Shown: positions 16,120-25,196, counted from the first letter of the stretch. The stretch is DNA of 64,000 nucleotides from Cystobacter fuscus DSM 2262 (GCF_000335475.2 NZ_ANAH02000006.1:186001-250000); one strand, 5' to 3'. Notes: a model not told the origin generated them from the letters alone. Program-made: numbers and translations.

Positions 16120-17178
16120 CTACAGCAGCTTCATCAGCTCGGCGCGCTTGGCGTTGTACTCCTCATCGGAGAGTACGCCCGCGTCCTTGAGCTCCTTGAT
16201 CTCCTTGAGCCGCTGCGCCGGGCTGCGCGTGTCGGCCGGGGGGGCCGCGGCGGGAGGAGGCTGCTGGGGCTGCTGCTGGAACTGGGGCTGCTGCTGGTTC
16301 TGGTTGTTGGCGAACATCTGGGCCATGCCGAAGCCCATGCCCATGCCCATGCCCTGCAGCGCGCCGTCCGAGCCGCCACCGCCCTTGGCCATGCCCTCGG
16401 ACGCGCCGAGCATCGCCTGGCCCTGGGCGTACTGCTGGAAGCCACCGGCCAGCCGCGAGTAGGCCACGTCCTTGGAGAGCTTCTTGAGCGTCGCCTCGTC
16501 CTCTTCCTTGATGCTGACGTGGAAGTTGCCCATGCGCACCACGGTGAGGCCGTAGGTGTCCACATGCGGCTTGAGCCCGGCGATGACCTCGGTCTCGATC
16601 TCCTCGGTGTACGCGCCGCTCGTCACGTCCAGCAGCGGCCAGCGCTTCTTCACCAGCAGCTCGGCGATGCGATCCCGCGTCACCTTGAGCACCTGGCTCT
16701 TGAACCAGCTGACGAACTCCGCGTTGTTGGCGCGGCCCATGCCGACGAGGCCCACCACGAGCTTCTCCGGCTCCGTCACCCGGATGGAGAAGTCGCCGTA
16801 CACCATCGTCCCGATGCCCAGCCCCGTCTCCGGATCGCGCACGTCACCGATGGGGCCGCCGAACTTCAGGCCCGTGAACTCGCGCGTGGAGACGAAGAAG
16901 ATCTCCGCGATGAACAGGTTGCCGCCGGTGAAGCCCTCGACCAGGCGGCCAATGAACGGGATGTTCTTGGTGTCCAGCTGGTGCCGGCCCGGCCCCAGCT
17001 TCCCCTCCACCTTGCCGTCCTTCACGAAGAGGGCGACCTCGTCCGCATCGACGGTGAGCTGGGTGAGCATCCGGACGTTCTTCTCCGGATACTTGTAGAC
17101 AATCTCGCCCTTCGCCTCGTCAGCCCGCGCGATGAAGTTGCGCTGCGACTCGCCCTTGATCGTATCGAAGAATCCCAT
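16120..17178 (-). CDS. SPFH-domain protein with C-terminal SHOCT motif
   Basis: The 352-residue product begins MGFFDTIKGES and has an N-terminal SPFH/band-7-like domain of the YdjI/virion-core type (residues about 10-250), followed by a Gly/Met/Gln-rich low-complexity stretch and a Pro-rich linker. It ends with a SHOCT motif (RLKEIKELKDAGVLSDEEY). Such proteins oligomerise at membranes or with partner proteins; their function is mostly unknown. The ATG at 17178 has GGAGG 13 bases upstream; a GTG 36 bases upstream is the alternative. It is a single-gene unit. Confidence 0.85.
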   Translation of the reverse strand: MGFFDTIKGESQRNFIARADEAKGEIVYKYPEKNVRMLTQLTVDADEVALFVKDGKVEGKLGPGRHQLDTKNIPFIGRLVEGFTGGNLFIAEIFFVSTREFTGLKFGGPIGDVRDPETGLGIGTMVYGDFSIRVTEPEKLVVGLVGMGRANNAEFVSWFKSQVLKVTRDRIAELLVKKRWPLLDVTSGAYTEEIETEVIAGLKPHVDTYGLTVVRMGNFHVSIKEEDEATLKKLSKDVAYSRLAGGFQQYAQGQAMLGASEGMAKGGGGSDGALQGMGMGMGFGMAQMFANNQNQQQPQFQQQPQQPPPAAAPPADTRSPAQRLKEIKELKDAGVLSDEEYNAKRAELMKLL

Positions 17179-17365
17179 CGTGCTTTCGTCGCCTCCAGAG
17201 AACGCGTCGACCACCGGGAGTCCACGCCGCGTCCCTACTTCAACGCATGACGCGCGAACCTATTGCATGTGGGCGATGCCCGTACATCCCCATCCGGTCC
17301 CTGGAAACATGCCAAAGGGCCCGGTCGTTTGCCAGTCAACCGGTTGAGCGGGCGTCATCCGACGG

Positions 17366-18166
17366 TCAGCCCCAGCGGCTGAGGAGCCGCTCGCGGTCGA
17401 GCAGGCGGACACTGGCCCACAGGAGAGCCACGTCCAGCAGGAGCACGACGGCGCCCTGCACCGCGTAATAGACGGGGCCGGCGTTGAGGACCCCGGCCAC
17501 CTGCCCCGCCACGAGCCCCACCAGGGGCAGCACCACGAGCGCGGAGAGCTGCTGGGCGGTGCGCGCCTCGGCCACGCGCGCGGAGATGAGCACCGCCACG
17601 CCATTGCCGAAGAAGGCGAACAGCGGCGCCAGCACGAGCACTCCGAAGGTCCACAGGGTGTTGGGCATCAGCAGCCCCTGGCCCAGGGGCCAGCCCACCA
17701 CGTCCACGCCGATGCACAGCAGGAGGAAGGCCACCCAGGAGATGAGCACCGCCGGCACCAGCGACGCGAGGCTCTTGCCCGCCACCAGCTCCATCGCCGT
17801 CACGGGCGAGGCGAGCAGCGGCTCCAGCGTGCGCCGCTCGCGCTCACCCGCCACGCTCTGCGAGGAGACGAGGATGGGGACGAAGACGGGCATCACCAGG
17901 AACATGCCGAACCAGTCGAGCAGGGTGCGCTCCACCAGGAAGCGTCCCGCGTTGGCGTTGAGCGGCAGGGTGGGATCGTAGAAGAGCGCGACGACGCGCA
18001 GGTTGCTGTCGTCGGGGTTGCGCGTGTACGTCCAGACGACCACCACGGGCACCACCACGAGCACCAGCGGCAGCGCCGCCATGGCGAGCAGCAGCGACGG
18101 GTTCTTGCGCAGGTCCAGGAAGTCCTTCCAGAAGACGGCCAGCGCGCGCCGGGGATGGAAGCTCAT
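17366..18166 (-). CDS. ABC-2 type transporter permease
   Basis: This 266-residue integral membrane protein has about six hydrophobic segments and the layout of NatB/ABC-2 permeases: a first helix (LLAMAALPLVLVVVPVVVVW), an extracytoplasmic loop, then the motif SVAGERERRTLEPLLASP typical of ABC-2 exporters. Its ATG overlaps the TGA of the ATPase gene (ATGA at 18163-18166), so the two subunits are made together. The substrate is not evident; sodium, drug or lipid-linked export are all known for the family. The linked glycosyltransferase suggests an envelope glycan or glycolipid. Confidence 0.88.
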   Translation of the reverse strand: MSFHPRRALAVFWKDFLDLRKNPSLLLAMAALPLVLVVVPVVVVWTYTRNPDDSNLRVVALFYDPTLPLNANAGRFLVERTLLDWFGMFLVMPVFVPILVSSQSVAGERERRTLEPLLASPVTAMELVAGKSLASLVPAVLISWVAFLLLCIGVDVVGWPLGQGLLMPNTLWTFGVLVLAPLFAFFGNGVAVLISARVAEARTAQQLSALVVLPLVGLVAGQVAGVLNAGPVYYAVQGAVVLLLDVALLWASVRLLDRERLLSRWG

Positions 18167-19098
18167 GGGGCGCCTCGTCCTTCTGCGCGTCCTTCACGGA
18201 TGAGTTCCAGGTAGACCTCCTCGAGCGGGCGCTGGGCGGGAACCGCGCCGCGCACCCGGGCACCCGCCCCCACCAGGCACGCCACCACATCCGGCGCCTG
18301 GGACTCGTCCGCGAGCATCACCCGCAGCCGGCCGCCCTCGGCGAGCGAGGACGGGGCGAAGGGCAGCGTGGCCAGCGCCGGGACGAACCGCGAGGCCTCG
18401 CCCTCCACGGACACCTCCAGCGAGCTACCCGCGCGCCGCAGTTCCTGGAGCGGAGCGAGCGCCAGCAGCCGCCCCTTCACCACCGCCACGCGCGTGCACA
18501 GGCGCTCCACCTCGGCCAGGTTGTGCGAGCACAGCACGAGCGTGCGCCCCTCCGCCGCCAGCTCCGCCACGGCGTCGCGCACGGTGCGCGCGGACTCGGG
18601 ATCCAGACCGCTCGTGGGCTCGTCGAGGAAGATGACCTGGGGCTCGTGCACCAGCGTGCGCACGATGGCGAGCTTCTGCCGCATGCCCTTGGAGAAGCTC
18701 CCACAGGGCTCGTTCTCACGGCCCCCGAGACCGAAGCGCTCGAGCCACGCCTGGGCCCGGGGCCACGCCTGGCGCTCGTCCAGTTCGTGCAGCTTCATGA
18801 AGAAGCGCAGGTTGTCGCGCGCGCTGAGCCGCTCGTAGAGCCCGGGCTGTTCGGTGAGCAGGCCCACCGTGCGGCGCAGGGCCTCGCCCTGGGTGCGCAC
18901 CGAGTGGCCCCAGACATGCGCCTCGCCTTCCGAGGGCTGGAGCAGCCCCGTGAGCATGCGCACCGTGGTCGTCTTCCCCGCGCCGTTGGGCCCGAGCAGG
19001 CCGAACACCTCGCCCGGGCGGACGTCGAAGGACAGCCCCTCCACCGCGGTGCGGGAGCCAAAGCGCTTGGCGAGACCCTGAACGGAGATTCCACTCAA
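18163..19098 (-). CDS. ABC transporter ATP-binding subunit (NatA/CcmA-type)
   Basis: The 311-residue protein has Walker A GPNGAGKTT at residues 36-44, the signature SFSKGMRQK, Walker B VIFLDEPTSGLDP and a switch histidine in CSHNLAEV. The start is a TTG at 19098 that overlaps the TGA of the upstream glycosyltransferase gene (TTGA), giving the expected N-terminus MSGISVQGLAKRFG. A longer frame to 19815 exists but runs through the glycosyltransferase. The C-terminal about 90 residues form the domain usual in ABC-2 drug and lipid exporters. It acts with the permease encoded next. Confidence 0.9.
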   Translation of the reverse strand: MSGISVQGLAKRFGSRTAVEGLSFDVRPGEVFGLLGPNGAGKTTTVRMLTGLLQPSEGEAHVWGHSVRTQGEALRRTVGLLTEQPGLYERLSARDNLRFFMKLHELDERQAWPRAQAWLERFGLGGRENEPCGSFSKGMRQKLAIVRTLVHEPQVIFLDEPTSGLDPESARTVRDAVAELAAEGRTLVLCSHNLAEVERLCTRVAVVKGRLLALAPLQELRRAGSSLEVSVEGEASRFVPALATLPFAPSSLAEGGRLRVMLADESQAPDVVACLVGAGARVRGAVPAQRPLEEVYLELIREGRAEGRGAP

Positions 19099-21383
19099 TC
19101 GATGGTCACCAGGACGAACTTGTTGTTGATGTCGCGGTCCACGACCGTCACCACCTTGTCGGTGCCCGCGTTCTGACGAAGGATGCCCAGCCGGTTGTGC
19201 TCCACGAGTGCCCACTCGCGGCCGGGCTGCTCCACGAAGGGGCGGAGCTTGGGCGTCTCGCGGATCTGCTTCACCGTGTTGCGCGAGTAGAACGTCTCCC
19301 CGCGCCAGTTCATCAGGTAGGCGGCGATGGGCTCGTCCGGCTTGCGCTGGGCGTAGTAGCGCCAGAACAGATCGCGCTGGGTCCAGTGGTGGGACAGGTC
19401 CACCCAGTGCCCCCAGTTGAACCAGAGGGCGAAGCCGGCCGCGAGCGCCCAGAAGGTGCCGTACAGCATCACCCGCGCGCGCAGCAGGCAGGCCACCACC
19501 GCCAGGCCGCCGGCCACCGTGAAGGTGAAGCCCAGGGCCATCTTCACGTTGACGGGCTCGGACAGGGACTTGAGCAGTGCGTCCGCGGACGCCGGGGCCG
19601 TCACGCCTCGAGCGAGCGCGCCGCCGCCCACCATCAACAGGAGGACGCTGAAGCACCACAGCCCCGTGCGCGACTCCGCCCCGGCCCGCGACGCCTGCCA
19701 GGCCACCCAGGCGCCCACGAGGATCAGGGCCCCGCCCACCAGGGGAGTGGCGGGCACCGAGCCGCGCGTGGCCATGGGTACGAAGAAGGCCACGCCCAAC
19801 GCGAGGCACAGCCACGCCGTCGCGCGCGCGGTCGGCGAGGCGCCCGACTTCGGGGGAAGCACGCCCAGCGCGAGGTAGGCGCCCACGGCCAGCAGCACCA
19901 GCGTGAGCAGATCCCCCACCCAGAGCGGGCGCGAGGCGAACATGGCGATGGGCTTGGTGACGAGCTCCATCGGGTAGGGCCGGTCGTAGTTGTAGACGAA
20001 GAGATCGGTGAAGTCCTTCGGGTGGTTGGCCAGGTCATGGCCCACGAGCAGGAAGAGGATGAACCCGAAGACGAGGCTCATGGAGTGCGCGGAGATGCCC
20101 TCCTCCCACAGCCGGTCCACGAAGAGGCCGAGGAGGATGGCGAGGCCCGGCAGCACCGGGAAGACGTAGTGGTGGAACTTGGTGGCGGAGGAGGCCAGCA
20201 GGGTGAAGGAGAAGGCCACCCACAGCGTGGCGATGAGCGCCAGGTGGTCCGCCCTGTCCCGCGAGCGTGGGCGCAGCCGCGACACCAGCGCGAACGCCCC
20301 CGGCACCAGCGCCACCCAGGGGAAGATGGCGAAGCCGCCCTGCTCGATGAAGTAGACGAAGGAGCCGCCCGGCGTGGTGGTGTGCACGCCCGCGCTCAGG
20401 CGGTTGAGGTGGTCGTGGATGAAGAAGCGGTACCAGAAGAGCTTGCTCTCGTCGTCCACGCCATCGAAGAGGCACAGCACGAGGTACCAGGGCACGGCCA
20501 CCGCGCAGAACACGAGGATGCCCGTGCCCAGCTTCATCGTGTACATCTGCGCCCACAACACCGGCATGGGGCGCTGTCCGGCGCGCACCTCGGCGCGGAA
20601 GCCCCGCTCCAGCAGCCAGCGCAGGTGCGCGTTGAGGCTCGCGCTGTCGTAGGGGATGACGGCGAAGAGCGCGTAGAGGACGAGGATGACGGCCGGCAGG
20701 CCCACGCCCAACAGCCCCTTGGCCAGGGTGGACAGGCCCGCGAACACGTAGAAGGCGTACCACCACGCGGCGCGGTGCTGAGTCTTGTCATCGAGCTGGC
20801 CGATGAGCGCGCACGCCATCGCGCACACGAGCGTGGTGACGAAGGGCGTATCCGTCACCGTCTGCCGCGTGAGCAGGAAGTAGAGCGGCATGGTCGCCAC
20901 GATGAACCCGGTGGCCAGCCCCGCGCGCACGCTCACCACCCGCGCCACCGCCAGCGACAGCAGCGCCACCGCGGTGATGCTCAGCAGCGCGAAGGGCAGT
21001 CGCATGCCCCACTCCGTGTAGAGCCCCAGCGCGCCCTCGGAGCGCAGCGACCCCACCACCTGCATGCCCAGCGCCTGCATCCACATGGTCATCGGCGGCT
21101 TGGAGAAGAACCACGCGTTCTCCCAGAAGGGGAACACGTAGTCGCGCCGCTGCACCATCTCGCGGCCCACCTCGCCGTAGTGCGTCTCCCAGGGATCCCA
21201 CAGGCCCACCGCGCCCAGGTAGGGCACGAAGAGCAGGGCCGCGAAGGCGGCCGTCGCCAGGGCCACGCGCCACGAGGGCTCCAGCGCCATCCATCGGCGC
21301 GCCCACGGCTCCTGGTGAATGCCCTTGCCGAGGACGGCCTCGGTGAGGGAGTGGGGCTCCTGCTGCGCTCCGTTGCTCGCCAC
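19095..21383 (-). CDS. ArnT-like polytopic glycosyltransferase (GT83)
   Basis: The 762-residue membrane protein has the features of lipid-dependent GT-C enzymes: an early acidic motif after the first helix (LWDPWETHYGEVGREM), FFSKPPMTMW, many membrane helices and KFHHYVFPVLPGLAI. ArnT enzymes move a sugar from undecaprenyl phosphate to lipid A or other envelope acceptors at the outer face of the inner membrane. Start GTG 21383 is chosen because GGAGG lies nine bases upstream; the frame is open to 21473. It has about 12-14 predicted helices, with extra helices after the core compared with the usual 550 residues. It overlaps the ABC ATPase gene by four bases, so glycan transfer and export are probably coupled. 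Confidence 0.85.
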   Translation of the reverse strand: MASNGAQQEPHSLTEAVLGKGIHQEPWARRWMALEPSWRVALATAAFAALLFVPYLGAVGLWDPWETHYGEVGREMVQRRDYVFPFWENAWFFSKPPMTMWMQALGMQVVGSLRSEGALGLYTEWGMRLPFALLSITAVALLSLAVARVVSVRAGLATGFIVATMPLYFLLTRQTVTDTPFVTTLVCAMACALIGQLDDKTQHRAAWWYAFYVFAGLSTLAKGLLGVGLPAVILVLYALFAVIPYDSASLNAHLRWLLERGFRAEVRAGQRPMPVLWAQMYTMKLGTGILVFCAVAVPWYLVLCLFDGVDDESKLFWYRFFIHDHLNRLSAGVHTTTPGGSFVYFIEQGGFAIFPWVALVPGAFALVSRLRPRSRDRADHLALIATLWVAFSFTLLASSATKFHHYVFPVLPGLAILLGLFVDRLWEEGISAHSMSLVFGFILFLLVGHDLANHPKDFTDLFVYNYDRPYPMELVTKPIAMFASRPLWVGDLLTLVLLAVGAYLALGVLPPKSGASPTARATAWLCLALGVAFFVPMATRGSVPATPLVGGALILVGAWVAWQASRAGAESRTGLWCFSVLLLMVGGGALARGVTAPASADALLKSLSEPVNVKMALGFTFTVAGGLAVVACLLRARVMLYGTFWALAAGFALWFNWGHWVDLSHHWTQRDLFWRYYAQRKPDEPIAAYLMNWRGETFYSRNTVKQIRETPKLRPFVEQPGREWALVEHNRLGILRQNAGTDKVVTVVDRDINNKFVLVTID

Positions 21384-21609
21384 GGGGAAGCTGCCTCCAT
21401 CCGCATTGCCCCGGACACCGCACCCGGGTCGCGGCCTTATATCCCCGCCCCGCCCCGGGGTGTGCACCTTCACCCGCGGCGCCCCTCCGCTCGCCGCCGC
21501 GCCCGCTCCCCTCCGCGCCCCGGCTCGCGGCCAGATGTCCGATGGACAACCGAGCTGTCAAGATCCCTTCTTGTCGGAAAAGCCCTGTCTTTTAGGACGG
21601 ATACCCTTC

Positions 21610-21639
21610 TTGAGGTGCCCGGGGGCGTTCTGCTATAGC
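21610..21639 (+). promoter_or_regulatory. Possible promoter of the FHA gene
   Basis: TTGAGG (21610-21615) and TATAGC (21634-21639) are 18 bases apart, each matching four of six consensus bases. The predicted start would fall within or just before the AAGGGGA Shine-Dalgarno sequence, which is tight, so another promoter in the 274-base divergent gap is possible. Confidence 0.3.
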
Positions 21640-21657
21640 TGTAAGGGGACCCAACCC

Positions 21658-23424
21658 GTGCTGAAGCTCATCATCGAAGACGACGAAGGGCGAAAGACCG
21701 TAGTTCCCTTCATGCGCGACGAGATCACGATCGGTCGTCAGGAGGGGAACACCATCCGCCTGACCGAACGCAACGTGTCTCGCCGACACGCCCGCCTGTT
21801 GCGCCAGAACGGGCACGTGGTGGTGGAAGACCTGGGCAGCTACAATGGTGTGCGCATCAATGGAGAGCGCATCCAGGGGCCCGCCCAGGTCGGGGACGGA
21901 GATCTGATCCAGATCGGCGACTATGATCTGGCCGTCCAGCGCGAGGTGCCGCAGCCCATCGCGCCCACCATCCGAGTCCCCGCCTCGGCCCTGCAGGCGG
22001 CGATCGCCCAGGCCGAAAGCGCCGCCGCCGCCGCGGAAGCCGCCGAGAAGGCGGCCGGCAACAAGGAGAGCGAGGAGGACTCGGACGACACCCGCGAGGA
22101 CACGCCCTCCGACGCCATTGGCGAGACCACCACGGTGCTGCCCGGCAGGCAGCAGCGCCGCCAGTCCACCGCGGTCATCCGCCTGGATCAGGTGGAGATG
22201 AACCGGCCGCGTCGGCTCGAGAACGTGGAGCCCGAGGACGCGCCGCGCCTGATCGTGGTGGGCCCCGAGTTCAAGGGCCAGGAGTTCGTCTGCATCCGCA
22301 CCGAGATGCGGGTCGGCCGCACCGAGGACAACGACATCGCGATCGACCACCGGTCGCTGTCGCGGCTGCACGCCAAGATCGTCCGCGAGGACACCGGCGA
22401 GTGGCGCATCATCGACATGCAGTCGGCCAACGGCATGAGCGTCAACGGGGAGATCTACGCGCAGGCCTCCCTGTCGCACGGAGACATCGTCGAGCTCGGC
22501 CATGTGAAGATGCGCTTCGTCGGCCCCGGGGAGAACGCCTCGGGCCTGGCGAACGATGCGGCGAAGGGCTCGAAGAAGGGGCTCGTGCTGACGCTGGCCG
22601 GTCTCGTCCTGCTGGGCGCGGCCGGAGGCGCCGCCTGGTTCGTCTTCGGTCAGACGCCCTCCAGCCCGGAAGCTCCCGTCGCGGTGGCGCAGCCACCCCC
22701 GGAGGAGACTCCGGCCCCACCGCCCGACACGGCCCCGCCGCCCACCGAGCCCGTGGTCAACACGGCCCCGCCGCCCACCGCGGCCGAGGAGAAGCTCCAG
22801 CCCGTCCAGGACGCCATCACGAAGCGCGACTTCAACACGGCCGTGGCCCTGCTCGAGGCGATTGGTACCACCGGGAAGCGCTCCCCCCGGGCCGAGGATC
22901 TGCTCAAGCAGGCCCGGACCGAGCAGGAGGCGCGGAAGAACCTGGACCAGGCCCGCAGGGACTTCGAGGCGGGCAAGCTGCAGGACGCCCAGAAGGGCCT
23001 CGCGGCCGCAGAGACCACGGTCGCCTTCGCCAGCGAGCGCACCGAGCTCAAGGCGAAGGTCGACACGGCGCTCAAGGCGGCCGACAAGCCCACCAACACC
23101 ACCCGGCCCGCGGCGGGTACGGCGCAGCAGGCGAGCGCGGCGACCGACTCCAAGGCCTTGCTCGAAGAGGGCAAGACCCTGCTGCGTCAACAGAAGTACC
23201 AGGATGCGGAGTCCTACTTCCGCAAGTGCATCGCGGTCGATCCCAGCAACGCGTCGTGCCACATGTGGATGGGCACCACGGTGGCCCGGCTGGGTAACTT
23301 CGAGAAAGGCGCTCAGTTCTACCGGGAGTTCCTGCGGCTGGCGCCGAACGATCCCAACGCGGCCAAGGTCAAGAAGCTGATCGACGATTACGAGAAGAGT
23401 TTGAAAACAGGGGGCGGCAAGTAG
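21658..23424 (+). CDS. Double-FHA-domain membrane protein with TPR-like tail
   Basis: The 588-residue protein starts at GTG 21658 after AAGGGGA. FHA domain 1 (about 1-95) shows IGRQEGNTI, VSRRHARL and LGSYNGVRING. FHA domain 2 (about 195-290) shows VGRTEDNDI, LSRLHAK and QSANGMSVNG. Both therefore keep the Gly-Arg, Ser-Arg-x-His and Asn-Gly residues that bind phosphothreonine. A single membrane helix follows (about 308-330, LTLAGLVLLGAAGGAAWFVF), then a Pro-rich linker and a helical region ending in a TPR-like pair (QKYQDAESYFRKCIAVDPSN and NFEKGAQFYREFLRLAPND). The FHA domains face the cytoplasm and the tail the periplasm. It probably links Ser/Thr kinase signalling, abundant in myxobacteria, to an envelope partner. 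Confidence 0.88.
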   Translation: MLKLIIEDDEGRKTVVPFMRDEITIGRQEGNTIRLTERNVSRRHARLLRQNGHVVVEDLGSYNGVRINGERIQGPAQVGDGDLIQIGDYDLAVQREVPQPIAPTIRVPASALQAAIAQAESAAAAAEAAEKAAGNKESEEDSDDTREDTPSDAIGETTTVLPGRQQRRQSTAVIRLDQVEMNRPRRLENVEPEDAPRLIVVGPEFKGQEFVCIRTEMRVGRTEDNDIAIDHRSLSRLHAKIVREDTGEWRIIDMQSANGMSVNGEIYAQASLSHGDIVELGHVKMRFVGPGENASGLANDAAKGSKKGLVLTLAGLVLLGAAGGAAWFVFGQTPSSPEAPVAVAQPPPEETPAPPPDTAPPPTEPVVNTAPPPTAAEEKLQPVQDAITKRDFNTAVALLEAIGTTGKRSPRAEDLLKQARTEQEARKNLDQARRDFEAGKLQDAQKGLAAAETTVAFASERTELKAKVDTALKAADKPTNTTRPAAGTAQQASAATDSKALLEEGKTLLRQQKYQDAESYFRKCIAVDPSNASCHMWMGTTVARLGNFEKGAQFYREFLRLAPNDPNAAKVKKLIDDYEKSLKTGGGK

Positions 23425-23430
23425 CCCACG

Positions 23431-23469
23431 GGACGCGTGCCGCGCGCGCCGTCCGAATGGCGCGTCCCT
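23431..23469 (+). terminator. Hairpin after the FHA gene
   Basis: GGGACGCG (23431-23438) and CGCGTCCC (23462-23469) form a perfect eight-base stem with a 23-base GC-rich loop. No T-run follows, so it could equally be a leader structure of the next gene. Confidence 0.3.
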
Positions 23470-23515
23470 CCCCCCAGGGCCACGCGCCGTCCCCCATACC
23501 CGAAGGAGCAGGTTC

Positions 23516-24109
23516 GTGCAGATCCGTATCCTGGTGGTCGATGATGAGCAGGACAACTGCGACTACCTCAAGCTCGTCCTGATGCGGGAGGGCTACGAAG
23601 TCGTCACCACGACGGACCCCACGAAGACGGTGGAGATCCTGCGCAGTGCCGACTTCCACCTCGTCATCCTGGACATGATGATGCCGGTGATGTCGGGCAC
23701 CGAGGTGCTCGAGCACATCCGCAAGTACGACACGGACGTCGCCGTCATCGTCGCCACCGCCTACCCCACGGTGGACACGGCGGTGGCCTCGCTGAAGAAC
23801 CAGGCGAGCGACTACGTGAAGAAGCCCATGGAGCCGGACCAGTTCCTCGGCGCCGTGCGCAACGCGCTCGCCAAGAAGGGCCTGTCGCAGGATCCCGAGG
23901 CGGACCTCCACCGCGCCATCGGCCGCACCATCCGCGATGCGCGCAAGACGCAGGATCTCACGCTCAAGCAGCTCGCGCGCCGCACCGGGCTGTCCGTGTC
24001 GCTGCTGTCGCAGATAGAGCGCGCCGAGTCCTCCGCCTCCATCTCGTCGCTCTACAAGATCGCCTCCGCCCTGCAACTGCGCATGGGCGAGCTGTTCGGC
24101 GACACCTGA
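23516..24109 (+). CDS. Response regulator fused to an XRE-type DNA-binding domain
   Basis: The 197-residue protein starts at GTG 23516 (AAGGAG upstream). Residues 1-120 form a receiver domain with the acidic pair VVDDEQ, phosphoacceptor Asp53 in ILDMMMP, and Lys in VKKPM. Residues about 135-197 form a Cro/C1-type helix-turn-helix (LKQLARRTGLSVSLLSQIER, then SISSLYKIASAL). Receiver domains are usually joined to OmpR, NarL or Fis-type outputs, so an XRE output is uncommon. No histidine kinase is adjacent. It follows the FHA gene by 91 bases and may be cotranscribed. Confidence 0.88.
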   Translation: MQIRILVVDDEQDNCDYLKLVLMREGYEVVTTTDPTKTVEILRSADFHLVILDMMMPVMSGTEVLEHIRKYDTDVAVIVATAYPTVDTAVASLKNQASDYVKKPMEPDQFLGAVRNALAKKGLSQDPEADLHRAIGRTIRDARKTQDLTLKQLARRTGLSVSLLSQIERAESSASISSLYKIASALQLRMGELFGDT

Positions 24110-24115
24110 GCCCAC

Positions 24116-24136
24116 GAGGCGGGGCTCCCCCGCCTC
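24116..24136. terminator. Perfect GC hairpin between convergent genes
   Basis: GAGGCGGGG (24116-24124) and CCCCGCCTC (24128-24136) are a perfect nine-base inverted repeat with a three-base loop. It follows the stop of the REC-XRE gene and covers the last bases of the enoyl-CoA hydratase gene on the other strand. There is no T-run. Confidence 0.45.
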
Positions 24137-24905
24137 ACTGGCCGCGGAAGCGGGGCGGACGTTTCTCCAGGAACGCCGCCCTGCCCTCGCGAGCATCCTC
24201 GCTGGCGAAGGCCCGCGCCCGCACCTCGCGCAACCGGGACGTCTCCTCCTCGGACAGCGCGGGCCGCGTGAGCAACCGGAAGGCCTCCTTCATCCCCGCC
24301 ACCGCCAACGGCGCCTGGGCGGCGAGCGTCCGGCACAGCTCCAGGGCCCGCGCGTCGGCCTCGTCCCCGGGAAGGCACTCATCCAACAGGCCCCAGGCCA
24401 GCGCCTCCCGGGCATCCAGCCGGCGTCCGGTGAGGAACAAGTGCTTGGCACGCGCCACCCCCACCAGTCGGACCGCGCGCGTCAGCCCCGCCGGGGAGTA
24501 GACGATGCCCAGCCGCGCCGGCGGCATGCTGAAGAGCGCATCCTCACCCCCCACGCGGAAGTCACACGCGGCCGCCAGGTCGAAGCCCGCGCCAAAGGCC
24601 GCCCCGCGCACGAGGGCGACGCTCGGCAGCGGCAGGGCCTCCAGCCGCTCCAGGCACACCATCAGCGCGTCATCCGGCAGGCGATCCGCCGTCGGCGCCG
24701 ACAGCAGGTTCAGGTCATAGCCCGAGCAGAAGGCGCCCGCCTCGCCCTGGAGGAGCACGGCGCGCGCCCGGCCCGGAGCCGAGGCCAACGCCTCGTCCAA
24801 CCGGGCCACCTGCTCGTCATCGAGCGCGTTGCGCCGAGCCGGGTTGGACAAGGTGAGCACGAGCACCTCGTCCCGCTCCTCCACGTGCAAGGCGGACGGC
24901 CCCAC
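24135..24905 (-). CDS. Enoyl-CoA hydratase/isomerase family protein
   Basis: From GTG 24905 the product is 256 residues, the normal length for a crotonase. The core motifs are present: an oxyanion-hole strand GAFCSGYDLNLL and RGAAFGAGFDLAAACDFRV. The second catalytic position is at SMPPARLGIVYS, with no obvious Glu pair, so hydratase or isomerase activity cannot be assigned. It starts 14 bases after the biotin-carrier stop and closes the carboxylase operon, so it may act on the same acyl-CoA route, for example 3-methylglutaconyl-CoA in leucine breakdown. The longer frame to 25097 runs through the carrier gene and is rejected. Confidence 0.82.
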   Translation of the reverse strand: MGPSALHVEERDEVLVLTLSNPARRNALDDEQVARLDEALASAPGRARAVLLQGEAGAFCSGYDLNLLSAPTADRLPDDALMVCLERLEALPLPSVALVRGAAFGAGFDLAAACDFRVGGEDALFSMPPARLGIVYSPAGLTRAVRLVGVARAKHLFLTGRRLDAREALAWGLLDECLPGDEADARALELCRTLAAQAPLAVAGMKEAFRLLTRPALSEEETSRLREVRARAFASEDAREGRAAFLEKRPPRFRGQ

Positions 24906-24919
24906 CCGCTGCGCCCCGC

Positions 24920-25132
24920 CTACCCGAGCACCACGAGGACGTCGCCCTCGTTGACGGACTGGGACTCCCTGCACCGAATCTCCACCACCAGGCCGGCCTC
25001 CTCCGCCTCCACCGGCATCTCCATCTTCATGGACTCGAGGATGACGAGCGTGTCTCCCGCGGAGACCTGCTGCCCGACCTTGATCTCGATCTTCCACACC
25101 GTCCCGGTGATGTGCGCCGCCACGTCCGCCAT
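24920..25132 (-). CDS. Biotin carboxyl carrier protein (single-domain)
   Basis: The 70-residue protein is a complete biotinyl domain. ESMKMEMP contains Lys36, the residue that carries biotin, in the canonical MKM context. It accepts CO2 from biotin carboxylase and delivers it to a carboxyltransferase. It is encoded 64 bases after the biotin carboxylase on the same strand. No carboxyltransferase subunit is in the window, so the acyl-CoA substrate is open. The short free-standing form resembles carriers of acyl-CoA carboxylases rather than the longer AccB of fatty-acid synthesis. Confidence 0.9.
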   Translation of the reverse strand: MADVAAHITGTVWKIEIKVGQQVSAGDTLVILESMKMEMPVEAEEAGLVVEIRCRESQSVNEGDVLVVLG

Positions 25133-25196
25133 CGCTGTGCTCCTTCTCGGATGCTGCGTGTCTTTTTCGTGCTGAAAGGATCCGCCCCGCCGCGGG

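Noticed and set aside
19197-21638. 813-codon plus-strand open frame
   Set aside because: It is antisense to the ArnT-like gene and its product is a His/Arg/Glu-rich string without domains. The minus strand has clear motifs and membrane helices.
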